Origin: a virus
DNA length: 64,000 bases
IMG/VR virus record: IMGVR_UViG_3300023243_000009
Coordinates: 62,001 to 126,000 of that record
Direction: 5' to 3' (one strand)
In this document: piece by piece, positions 56,226 through 64,000 of the stretch
How the letters are laid out: each line of letters starts with the position of its first letter
How positions within the stretch are numbered: the stretch's first letter is position 1
The notes under the pieces: generated by a model
Told to the model about the DNA's origin: nothing
The model's database searches: none
What the model saw: only the letters and a program-made list of their open reading frames with translations
Translations under genes and position numbers: made by a program

Positions 56226-56407
56226 TTACTTAGACCCACCTAATATTTTTATATGGGGTTTCAATTCGTCTTCTATATAATTTTTAACTAATATATTATA
56301 CTCCCCATTAATTGGAGAATTAAAATTATTTTTCTTACTCCAATTTTCTAAAGCAGGAATAAAGTGTAAATTTCTTGTATTTCCCCACATTTAGAACATT
56401 TCTTCAT
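56226..56407 (-). pseudogene. Possible frameshifted zinc-knuckle gene
   Basis: ATG at 56407 opens MKKCSKCGEIQE, a CxxC start that stops after 19 codons. A frame from ATG at 56390 runs 54 codons to 56226 (MWGNTRNLHFIPALENWSKK). The two overlap by one frame, as if a base were lost. Alternatively only the 54-aa ORF is real. Confidence 0.35.
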
Positions 56408-56429
56408 TTTATTATACACATTAGAAAAA

Positions 56430-57722
56430 CTAGGGGGAGACCAGAGAATGGTAATTTTCTCCTTCCTTATAATTTAATTCAAACCCATAATTCGTATATA
56501 TGTTCTTAATTATATTTAGGACAACACCCATTTCACTATCCCTTATGTCTAAAAGTATTGAATCATATACATATAAAATTAGTTTTGAATCAAAACCCCT
56601 TAACTTACTAAGCACCTCCCATAAAATTGTTACTTGCATAGAAGATTCAAGACATTGTAATAAATAATTTAAAATTTTCCCAGGGTTCATATTAACATGA
56701 TTGATTTTAGATAAAATATAACCAGATATGGGACATACTATATATCCTTGCTTATTATATTCATCCCATAAATTTTTTTTATATAATGATATTTTTTGGA
56801 AAAATTCTAAATCTTTATATTCTTCTAAAGTACTACTATTTATTTGTTTTAGAGTTAATATTTTTGCCTCTTTCCTCCCTAAGCCGTAAATTTCCCCTAA
56901 GTATTCATATATACCCCCAGAGGGTATTTTATAATCTATAAGTTTAGATAAAATAACCACATGCATACTTTTAACATCGAGTTCCACAAACCTGTTATTA
57001 CGTGGTATAAAACTTTTTCTGCATCCATTTTCTTTATTAAGTGCGGCATAATTTACGTTTTTAAATTTATTTGAGGGTCTTGTTGTTGTTGTTTTTAAGT
57101 TATATTGAGTGTAGACGTATTCCTCACCTGATAGGGGGTGGAAATATTCTTCGAAGGTTGGTACATGTACTTTAATTCCACTTCGCTCGATTGCGTTGAA
57201 TACCATTGATACTTTATTATTAAAGAATTCATTGTATTTTGTTTTACATTGGTTTATAGTTGTTTTTAAATCTCTGAATATCGTTTCACATAATTCATAA
57301 TGTTTAACAACCGGGATAATTTGGTTTATATTTGGGTTATCACCATGTTGTCTATAATATAATTCATGTGTTTGTGTTGTAGGTCGTATATACGTAGTGG
57401 GGGGTGGTGTGGTGTTCCAAAGTGTTTTTAGAGGAAAATAATGTAATATTTCCTTTTTATCTCTACAATATAGAACTTCAAAGTTTTTTAGTATGTCAAA
57501 TATGTCTGTTTCATACGTGTTTAATTCGTTTAAAGTTTCACTATGGTTGACCCCTAACATAAACCCCTTGCTTGATTCATTTGGTCTAATATACACTAAA
57601 GATATGTGGTTTTGTGTTGGGTGTATATTATCATTGTATGGTATTACTTCTATGAATGCCTCCTTATAACCACTATTGTGGAAACACCTTAATTGCTCTT
57701 CTGTTTCTATTAACCAATACAT
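56430..57722 (-). CDS. Family-A-DNA-polymerase-like protein
   Basis: 430 aa. TTTTRPSNKFKNVNYAALNK then RFVELDVKSMHVVILSKLID resembles motif A (Asp kept in ELDVK), GLGRKEAKILTLKQINSS resembles the O-helix motif B (R...K), and ILYVYDSILLDIRDS resembles motif C (YDSI in place of HDE). The exonuclease domain is missing. It may be a divergent polymerase or primase-polymerase used beside gp43; weak similarity only. Confidence 0.6.
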   Translation of the reverse strand: MYWLIETEEQLRCFHNSGYKEAFIEVIPYNDNIHPTQNHISLVYIRPNESSKGFMLGVNHSETLNELNTYETDIFDILKNFEVLYCRDKKEILHYFPLKTLWNTTPPPTTYIRPTTQTHELYYRQHGDNPNINQIIPVVKHYELCETIFRDLKTTINQCKTKYNEFFNNKVSMVFNAIERSGIKVHVPTFEEYFHPLSGEEYVYTQYNLKTTTTRPSNKFKNVNYAALNKENGCRKSFIPRNNRFVELDVKSMHVVILSKLIDYKIPSGGIYEYLGEIYGLGRKEAKILTLKQINSSTLEEYKDLEFFQKISLYKKNLWDEYNKQGYIVCPISGYILSKINHVNMNPGKILNYLLQCLESSMQVTILWEVLSKLRGFDSKLILYVYDSILLDIRDSEMGVVLNIIKNIYTNYGFELNYKEGENYHSLVSP

Positions 57723-57750
57723 TTATAACCTTTTGTTGGTAATGTAATAA

Positions 57751-57767
57751 GGCTCCCTATGGGAGCC
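57751..57767. terminator. Hairpin, possible terminator
   Basis: GGCTCCC / GGGAGCC, 3-nt loop, between the structural genes and the polymerase-like gene. Same stem as at 23132 and 43057. Confidence 0.55.
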
Positions 57768-57803
57768 TAGTTATTTGTTGTTTGTTATTTGTTATTTGGT
57801 ATA

Positions 57804-57814
57804 AATATATGAAA
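57804..57814 (-). promoter_or_regulatory. Promoter-like motif TTTCATATATTT
   Basis: T-variant of the recurrent motif, about 82 nt upstream of the ATG at 57722 and just past the virion genes. Confidence 0.5.
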
Positions 57815-57834
57815 GTAAATTAAGATATCAACAT

Positions 57835-58446
57835 TTATTTGCAGAATTGGTCGTATCTTTTTTTAAAGTAAGATGTAAAACCTCTTAACCTATTATCTCT
57901 TTGGGATTTTTCAACAATATTTTTATTTGTATTATACACTTGATTTCTATCTCCGGTTATGTCCCAGGGTAATGTAATTGGTTCATATAATTGATATGCT
58001 ACCATTTCATCTCTATTTACATATTTTTGATATTGTTCTTTGTTTACCTCTATGAATTTAGGTTCGTTTGTTTTACTTAAAAAATATCTTTGAAATTCAC
58101 CTAATTTATAATCGGATTCTGTTGGTTGAGGATAGATTCTGATGGGTTGAGATGGTGTAACGGTATTTGGGAGGGGGGTGTTTAAATAATCCCAAGTCCA
58201 TATTGTTGTTTTTGTTTTAGAAATTAGGGAAAGATTGGCAAGGCCTAAACTTTGATCATTTATAATTTTTGATTCTAGTTCTATTAAAAGTCTTACAGGT
58301 TGGTCTTGTGGGTTTTTACCCGTATAATAGGCACCAGTAGATGTTGAAAAATAAGAACCAATATATTCTTCTCCTGTGGCTTCAATTATAAATTCTTCAC
58401 CAGATGTAGATAAATTTGTTTTTATTTGTGATTTTGGGAAATACAT
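57835..58446 (-). CDS. Probable structural protein (203 aa)
   Basis: Begins MYFPKSQIKTNLSTSGEEFI, with GEEYIGSYFSTSTGAYYTGK and EFQRYFLSKTNEPKFIEVNK. Beta-rich. Its position after the tail-hub gene (10 bp apart) suggests a virion or baseplate component. No domain recognised. Confidence 0.6.
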   Translation of the reverse strand: MYFPKSQIKTNLSTSGEEFIIEATGEEYIGSYFSTSTGAYYTGKNPQDQPVRLLIELESKIINDQSLGLANLSLISKTKTTIWTWDYLNTPLPNTVTPSQPIRIYPQPTESDYKLGEFQRYFLSKTNEPKFIEVNKEQYQKYVNRDEMVAYQLYEPITLPWDITGDRNQVYNTNKNIVEKSQRDNRLRGFTSYFKKRYDQFCK

Positions 58447-58456
58447 AAATTAAGTA

Positions 58457-61400
58457 TTAAAAAAGGTTGTTGAAAATTGATGTTGCTGCTAAAATATTAG
58501 ATTGAGTATCACTTACACTACTGATTTGGTACTCCCAATGCCAAGCTTCCCAACTTTCATCTCTTGTTTTTGGATTTAGACGTTTAAAACCAAATTTTAT
58601 TGCGTTTTTTGCTAACCATTTGTATTGGGGGTCTTGTGGTTTTATTGCGGAAAAAGAGAGAGTTGCAAAATCTACAGCTACACCAAAACCATGATTTGAT
58701 GATCCTGGGGATGCTGCTGCACCTTTTCCAGATATTGGTTGGCATTTTGCACCTCTTGCTGGTAGATTTGAGCAATTTTGTTTAAAGACTCTTTCTTGAT
58801 CATCATACGTCCTATAAGCACTGTTGATTTTAAATTGAATGTTATCTTTTTTAGCTTGTTCTAATAACTTATCTAAGGCTAAAGATGCTTCGGTGAATAA
58901 ACGGATTCTCTTTTCATCACTTTGAATATATCCTTTATATTCAAATTCATTATTAATAGTACGTAATTTATTATTTGGGATTTCTCCGTTTGTATATGTA
59001 GTTCCTAATATTTGTTTAGTTGTTCCTCCTCTATTCCCACTAAAATCTGTTACTATGACTTCAGGAAGATCTCCACTAACATTTGTAACACTTGATATGC
59101 CATTAGAAGTATTATCTTTTAAATTAGACGTAGAAATTGTTCCTAATACGGTATCCCAATTATTGCCAGATATTCTATGGTTTATTTTGGTAACTAAAAA
59201 ATCAAGAGCTTCCCCATAGTTAGGAGGTAAAAATCTAGTATCTATATTTAATTTATTATATATCTTTACACCCGAAAGTCCTTCCAAAGTAAGATCAAAA
59301 GATACAGGGATAAACCCTATGTTGCCTGAGGCTTCTTGGGTTTCTTTAAATTGGTTTTGGGATAAAGTATCTATATAAGATTTAAAGGTGGATTTACCCC
59401 TATTTATTAAATCATCATCAATAAATAATTTATTATATTTTTTTGATATGTTAAATTCTTTTTTTGCAGTTCCATTACTAAAAGTATAAGGGAAATTTGC
59501 ACCGAATATATCATGTAAACAACCTGCATATGTATTTTGTGTTATTCTTTCTATTTCATTTTCCTCATATGTTTTAGCATCTAATTCTATTTTTTTCTTA
59601 GTAGTATCTTGTACAAATTTTCTAGCAACATCTTCTTTAGTACCTAATTGATCTTTATAACCAATCCACTTACGACCACTTGTAGTAGGGTAACTGGATG
59701 AATAAGGTAAAATCCATTTAGCATTACTTGAGTCACTCTCAAGGGTTGCTAAGGCATAATTATATGCATCCTTTTTATATTGAATTAAATCTGTACCGGT
59801 AGATGTTTTATCTTTAGAAGAGAGGAATGGTATGGGGTCTTTATATTGGAGTTGAAATCTATCTTTTAAACCTATATTCCATTTAGAAAAAGCAGTAGCA
59901 TCAGAATTTTTAGTTGATTTACCATCGGCTGTAGCCCCAATAGAAATCATACTAGCCATAGAGTTGTCTATTTTTGTTTGAAATTTTATATCTTTTAAAA
60001 AGTTGGATTTTCCACCATTATAACCAAAAACTTCTATTTTTGGATTTGTCTTTGGTGATGGTGGGGATTTTTGGATAAATTTACTTAACCCCGGGATTGG
60101 GTTTTGGTCTATAATAACTAAAGTTTTATCATCTTTAATTACAGGTTCTAAATTGTTAAATCCTCCTAAAGATTGATTTAAACCATTACATATGGATTCA
60201 ACTAAAGTATAAAGACTTAAGTTTCCATTTTCATCTACATTATCTTTTAAAATTTTTAGAAGAAAATTAACATTTAAATACACATTCATTAATTTGCCGG
60301 CAGTAAAACCATCTTTTTCTACCATAAACTTTTGGGGTAAACCTACATTGATTTTACTAAAGGGTGATTTATCTTTTAAATTTTGATAAGAATCTAAAAA
60401 GTTTTTCCCCCACTTCATTGTAAATAAACACACTTTGGGGTCAAATGGAAGTTGATTAAAATATGTTTTTATATAATTATCTTCAGGTGATGTTTCTATG
60501 GATATAATACTTTCATTTTCTGAAGCTTTAGGGATTACTAGGTCTGTTAGATTATCTAAAAAGAGTCCAAGTCTTATAAAATAATTGAATTCTCCTTTAG
60601 GTAAAGGTTTACCATATACTGCTTCAGTTACACCTGGGATATCTTTATATGAAATTAGAGGGGAATCTTTAGTATTTTTATCATGATTAATTATTTTTTT
60701 ATTAAGATATCGACTTACTACGTCATTACCCATAGAAAGATAATTTAAAGATTCCTCATCAAAACCTTTAGCTTTTAATTTAGTTTGATTTAAGGTTAAT
60801 TCCTCTTTACCTGCTATTGGGGCACTAGTGTTAACCTTTAAAGATTCTACTACATCTCCAACTGTAATTAAGTTTATTGTTATATCATAACTACCATCGG
60901 GATTAAAATTCCATGTAAAGTTATTTACTTTACCGAAAAACCCATCATAATTACCATGATATATATCGCTTCTATATCTTTCTATAGCTTGAATCATTTT
61001 AGAAGGGGTATAAGTTTCGTTTTTAAACCATAAATCTTCTATAATGGTATTTCCTGTCTCTTCTATAGTAAAGGTACCATCTTGTTTTATTTCCTTAATA
61101 TATTTATCCCATCCCCATTCTAACATCATAGTGTAACCTAATCTTAAGTAAAGCATTTCTATAATAGAAAATTGGTATCTATTGAATGCTTTTAAAGTTA
61201 CAGTTGCTTTACGAATTGAGCCTCTATTTACACAATCTATAGATACATCTATTATACCTGGGGTGGGTTGTAGGCCCATTTCTGTACCTCCAAAACCGTA
61301 AGAAGAATCTACATCTAACCAAGATTGTTGGGAGGTTTGTATACCCCTTCTAAAAGTATAATCAGAAAAATCTTGAGTTCCTTTTTTAAAGTTAAGATTA

Positions 61401-61747
61401 GATAAAGTATTAAATAATACAAAGTTTTTAGCTAAACCCTGACCATTATATTTAATATAACCAATTTTTGAAGACGGATCACCTAAATCTTTAGATATAG
61501 AAGTTAATCTAGATATTCCCGTACTTTTTTCAGGTAGATTTTTCCCATCAATTTTATCAACTAAAGCTACACCTGAAGCCATTTTGACCCAAGCATTTCT
61601 ATTATTTAAATAAGTTAATAGTGTTGTGTTGTTTGTTCTATTTATAGAAGATCCTACACTCCCCGCACCATTTAATTTTTGTCTTATATCTATTTGATCA
61701 AAAACGTATTGTTTAAATTCTTCACCTAGGATATTCCCTTGTTCCAT
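58457..61747 (-). CDS. Large tail/baseplate protein with C-terminal M15 peptidase
   Basis: 1096 aa. The N-terminal 900 residues are beta-rich and resemble baseplate-hub proteins (GWDKYIKEIKQDGTFTIEET, MMLEWGWDKY). Residues of about 980-1075 are a VanY/M15 peptidase: NSAYRTYDDQERVF, SSNHGFGVAVDF (about 1016-1027) and EAWHWEY (about 1067-1073), the H..D..H zinc set. The peptidase could cut peptide cross-links during injection, replacing the tail lysozyme of T4 gp5. Confidence 0.78.
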   Translation of the reverse strand: MEQGNILGEEFKQYVFDQIDIRQKLNGAGSVGSSINRTNNTTLLTYLNNRNAWVKMASGVALVDKIDGKNLPEKSTGISRLTSISKDLGDPSSKIGYIKYNGQGLAKNFVLFNTLSNLNFKKGTQDFSDYTFRRGIQTSQQSWLDVDSSYGFGGTEMGLQPTPGIIDVSIDCVNRGSIRKATVTLKAFNRYQFSIIEMLYLRLGYTMMLEWGWDKYIKEIKQDGTFTIEETGNTIIEDLWFKNETYTPSKMIQAIERYRSDIYHGNYDGFFGKVNNFTWNFNPDGSYDITINLITVGDVVESLKVNTSAPIAGKEELTLNQTKLKAKGFDEESLNYLSMGNDVVSRYLNKKIINHDKNTKDSPLISYKDIPGVTEAVYGKPLPKGEFNYFIRLGLFLDNLTDLVIPKASENESIISIETSPEDNYIKTYFNQLPFDPKVCLFTMKWGKNFLDSYQNLKDKSPFSKINVGLPQKFMVEKDGFTAGKLMNVYLNVNFLLKILKDNVDENGNLSLYTLVESICNGLNQSLGGFNNLEPVIKDDKTLVIIDQNPIPGLSKFIQKSPPSPKTNPKIEVFGYNGGKSNFLKDIKFQTKIDNSMASMISIGATADGKSTKNSDATAFSKWNIGLKDRFQLQYKDPIPFLSSKDKTSTGTDLIQYKKDAYNYALATLESDSSNAKWILPYSSSYPTTSGRKWIGYKDQLGTKEDVARKFVQDTTKKKIELDAKTYEENEIERITQNTYAGCLHDIFGANFPYTFSNGTAKKEFNISKKYNKLFIDDDLINRGKSTFKSYIDTLSQNQFKETQEASGNIGFIPVSFDLTLEGLSGVKIYNKLNIDTRFLPPNYGEALDFLVTKINHRISGNNWDTVLGTISTSNLKDNTSNGISSVTNVSGDLPEVIVTDFSGNRGGTTKQILGTTYTNGEIPNNKLRTINNEFEYKGYIQSDEKRIRLFTEASLALDKLLEQAKKDNIQFKINSAYRTYDDQERVFKQNCSNLPARGAKCQPISGKGAAASPGSSNHGFGVAVDFATLSFSAIKPQDPQYKWLAKNAIKFGFKRLNPKTRDESWEAWHWEYQISSVSDTQSNILAATSIFNNLF

Positions 61748-61749
61748 AA

Positions 61750-62052
61750 CTAGTTATTATTTAATTCATTAAATAAAGATGTAATTTGACTTATATTTGT
61801 TGGTATTCTTAATTGAGAACCAACGGGTGGATAATATGAATTTTGTTTTAATTGTGGGTTTGCTATAGAAATTACCCACCATAGTGAGGAATTACTATAA
61901 TAAGTTTGAGCTAAAGTATCAAATCTGTCTCCCACAGTTGTATAAACGTAAATATCACTAAAACTTAAAGGAATATCCGGATATTTAGTTATTGTTCTAA
62001 ATGTCTTTCCTTTAGTTGAGATTGTTGTTGGTATTTGTGTATATCTACCCAT
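61750..62052 (-). CDS. LysM-like baseplate protein (gp53-like)
   Basis: 100 aa. FSDIYVYTTVGDRFDTLAQT and SLWWVISIANPQLKQNSYYP, then VGSQLRIPTNISQI: the LysM-like W...A..NP...P.G..L.IP pattern of phage tail proteins of the gp53 type. Two bp separate it from the hub gene, supporting a baseplate role. Confidence 0.7.
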   Translation of the reverse strand: MGRYTQIPTTISTKGKTFRTITKYPDIPLSFSDIYVYTTVGDRFDTLAQTYYSNSSLWWVISIANPQLKQNSYYPPVGSQLRIPTNISQITSLFNELNNN

Positions 62053-62073
62053 TTAATTTTAAATTTATGTTGG

Positions 62074-64000
62074 TCATACCAACCCAGTTGACAATGAAGT
62101 TGAAGAAACTAAAGGTTGGAGTGTTAAGGGTTTAAAAGTAGAGGTTAACGGAAAAGGGATGGGTTTAATCTTGGTATTTAAATTATAATTTGTTGTTAAA
62201 CCATTACTTAATGCTATATATCTTTCATCACCATATTTAGTTAATTCTCCTTCATTATTCTTACCAAATGTATTCTTTTGTACAGCAGGTACAAAATCAT
62301 GGATTGGGATAAATTTGAATCCTGTTACTTTAATCATGTGGGGTAATTCTTTTACACTATCATCTGATTCTACTTCTAGAGGTGAAGATTCTTTTGCTGA
62401 CCCATAAGGGATTGCAATTTCCCATGGTGACTCTTGAGGCACATCGTATGTAATAGAGGTCATTATTCCAACCTGTTCGTATAAGTACCCACCAATTGTT
62501 AATTTTACTAAATTACCACGCATATATCCTAATTTTGAATAATCAGGAGCACATACTGAGGCTAAATAGTTTAATTTTTGATACATAGGTATTAGTTCTG
62601 CTTTTGATTGGGCAACTACCGTCCAAGATAATGAAATTGATCTGTCAAACCCATTATATCTATAAAAGTTTTCACCTCTTCCCATAAATTTTTGGGATTG
62701 CCAATCTGCAGAATAAGAATCACTCATCGAATCTATAAAAGCTCGGAAATGAATATTAGTTTTTTTAGTAGGGTCTTCATTATCTATAACACCTATTCTA
62801 AATTTAACAAGGTCATTTACAGCAGGAACATTTGATACATTTTGATTAGGTAATGTTTTATATATTTGCCTATAATTAATAGTATCTAATACTACACTAT
62901 CATCTTTTTCTTTCTTTCCAGGGTTTCCTAAATTTACTCTTATTTCTATATTTCCTGCTTTATTATAATCTAATCTAGAATATCCTTTGGGGTTTAGGAT
63001 ATTAGGTCCTATTTTAGGTTCAAACCTAGAAGATGTTTTTAATATTATTTGTTCCTGAGTAAGAGTGTTACTTCCTGCTATTTGGGTATTAGTTTTAAGA
63101 GTACCGGGGAGATATACACTATTTAAAAGGGGTATGTTAGTATCAGCCTTTATAATATTATTTTGTGATGGATCATGTACTACGCTAAAATATTTACCAG
63201 TAGCTCCAAATTTATATGTAATATTATTTATCCTATCTTGTATTCCTTGAGAATGTTGAGGTCTTAAGTTTGTATATTTACTAGGATTATAAGTTATAGT
63301 AGTAACATCATCACCTATATTAAATGTTTCTGTTGATATTCCTAAAGTAAGAAAATTTTGTCTATAATTTAAATTAGAATTGTTTATACCTGTTCTATCC
63401 TTAGCAATTTTTATATTAGTTTTACCAACTCCTAAAACAGAACCAGGTCCCCCATTGTAGGAATAAAGATTTATTTGATTATCCTTTTTTGAGTTTACAA
63501 ATTCTAAATAACCCTCTAATCTACTTTTGCTTTTTTTGTTAACTAAATCTTTATAATAAGGTTGACCTAAAGGATCAAAATCTAATATAGAATTAATAAA
63601 ATTATTGTTTCCTTTCCCAATCCCCTTAAGTGGATTTAAACCTTGTTTATTTAAATGTAATCCTAAAGGAGCCCCTGCAGCCCCTAATATGGTAGAAGTA
63701 GGCAAATAGATACCGTTATTTAATATGGCACCTTCTCCATTGGTTGCTACCGAGCTACGCGATAATATATTTTGTTTTACAGTAAATAATAAACCATTTG
63801 GTGATTTAAAATCAAAAAACATCTGTGTTAAACGAGATATATCTTTTAAAATTCTACCAGGTGTTAATAATCCTCCTCTTAAGAGAAAGTCAGGACCTCC
63901 CGTAGAACCTAAATCCCCTTCATTTGAAGGAAGTTTAGATTTAATATAAGGTTGGTTACTACTTCCCCCTCCTATTCTATCTTTACCATAACGTAAAGAT
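62074..64000 (-). CDS. Large structural protein, runs off the right edge
   Basis: The frame beginning with Met at 63822 (MFFDFKSPNGLLFTVKQNIL) stays open without a stop to the window end, through GGPDFLLRGGLLTPGRILKD, so the true start lies beyond 64000 and the visible part is over 640 aa. It contains SLSWTVVAQSKAELIPMYQK and CAPDYSKLGYMRGNLVKLTI, as in baseplate or tail-tube-linked proteins. Probably a baseplate component next to the gp53-like and hub genes. Confidence 0.7.
   Translation of the reverse strand, partial: SLRYGKDRIGGGSSNQPYIKSKLPSNEGDLGSTGGPDFLLRGGLLTPGRILKDISRLTQMFFDFKSPNGLLFTVKQNILSRSSVATNGEGAILNNGIYLPTSTILGAAGAPLGLHLNKQGLNPLKGIGKGNNNFINSILDFDPLGQPYYKDLVNKKSKSRLEGYLEFVNSKKDNQINLYSYNGGPGSVLGVGKTNIKIAKDRTGINNSNLNYRQNFLTLGISTETFNIGDDVTTITYNPSKYTNLRPQHSQGIQDRINNITYKFGATGKYFSVVHDPSQNNIIKADTNIPLLNSVYLPGTLKTNTQIAGSNTLTQEQIILKTSSRFEPKIGPNILNPKGYSRLDYNKAGNIEIRVNLGNPGKKEKDDSVVLDTINYRQIYKTLPNQNVSNVPAVNDLVKFRIGVIDNEDPTKKTNIHFRAFIDSMSDSYSADWQSQKFMGRGENFYRYNGFDRSISLSWTVVAQSKAELIPMYQKLNYLASVCAPDYSKLGYMRGNLVKLTIGGYLYEQVGIMTSITYDVPQESPWEIAIPYGSAKESSPLEVESDDSVKELPHMIKVTGFKFIPIHDFVPAVQKNTFGKNNEGELTKYGDERYIALSNGLTTNYNLNTKIKPIPFPLTSTFKPLTLQPLVSSTSLSTGLV

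Noticed and set aside
58584-58785. Short ORFs on both strands within the M15 peptidase domain
   Set aside because: Shadows of the long structural gene, which has clear catalytic motifs in its own frame.

Overview
The window is an AT-rich segment of a large T4-type myophage genome. Its host is probably a member of the Bacteroidota (inference). Evidence for the phage: a T4-style replisome (gp43 split in two, gp45, gp44, gp62, gp41, UvsX, gp32, RNase H), NrdA/NrdB, a lysis cluster, baseplate-type structural genes and more than 25 tRNA genes, with essentially every gene on the minus strand. Evidence for the host: start codons are preceded by A/T-rich sequence rather than Shine-Dalgarno boxes, and several small genes (an H1-like basic protein, a DUF4494-like protein) are of types common in Bacteroidota and their phages.

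Layout, left to right (transcription runs right to left). 1-4,560: an array of very small ORFs separated by about 13 paired repeat halves that behave like integron attC sites; the first bases of each cassette are complementary to the repeat half at its own far end. 4,550-13,100: small phage genes, a cREC-type receiver, a SWIM zinc finger, an HNH-like protein and a glycosyltransferase cluster. 13,100-24,400: PD-(D/E)XK nuclease, gp62, gp44, an H1-like protein, GroEL/GroES, gp45, the two polymerase halves, a MazG-like protein and a phosphoribosyltransferase. 24,370-27,800: a GIY-YIG endonuclease, FolE, QueE, QueD, thioredoxin. 27,870-34,170: a tRNA cluster covering all 20 amino acids, with hairpin-rich spacers between the tRNAs. 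34,300-43,000: small genes, a duplicated metallophosphoesterase, QueC and a DpdA-like transglycosylase. 43,080-46,510: membrane and lysis genes. 46,660-50,900: NrdA broken by a split intein with a GIY-YIG endonuclease gene between its halves, then NrdB. 50,900-57,700: helicase, RNase H, UvsX, gp32 and a family-A-polymerase-like protein. 57,800-64,000: virion genes, including a tail protein with a C-terminal M15 peptidase domain.

How the parts fit. FolE, QueD, QueE and QueC make preQ0, and a DpdA-type enzyme can exchange it for guanine in DNA, so the phage probably carries 7-deazaguanine-modified DNA. RNR plus thioredoxin supply dNTPs to the T4-type replisome. The tRNAs and chaperonin would make the phage less dependent on the host's translation and folding. 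A recurrent minus-strand motif, TTTCRTATATT, often directly abuts a terminator hairpin and probably marks phage promoters. It is absent from the cassette array, which looks like a foreign block in this genome.
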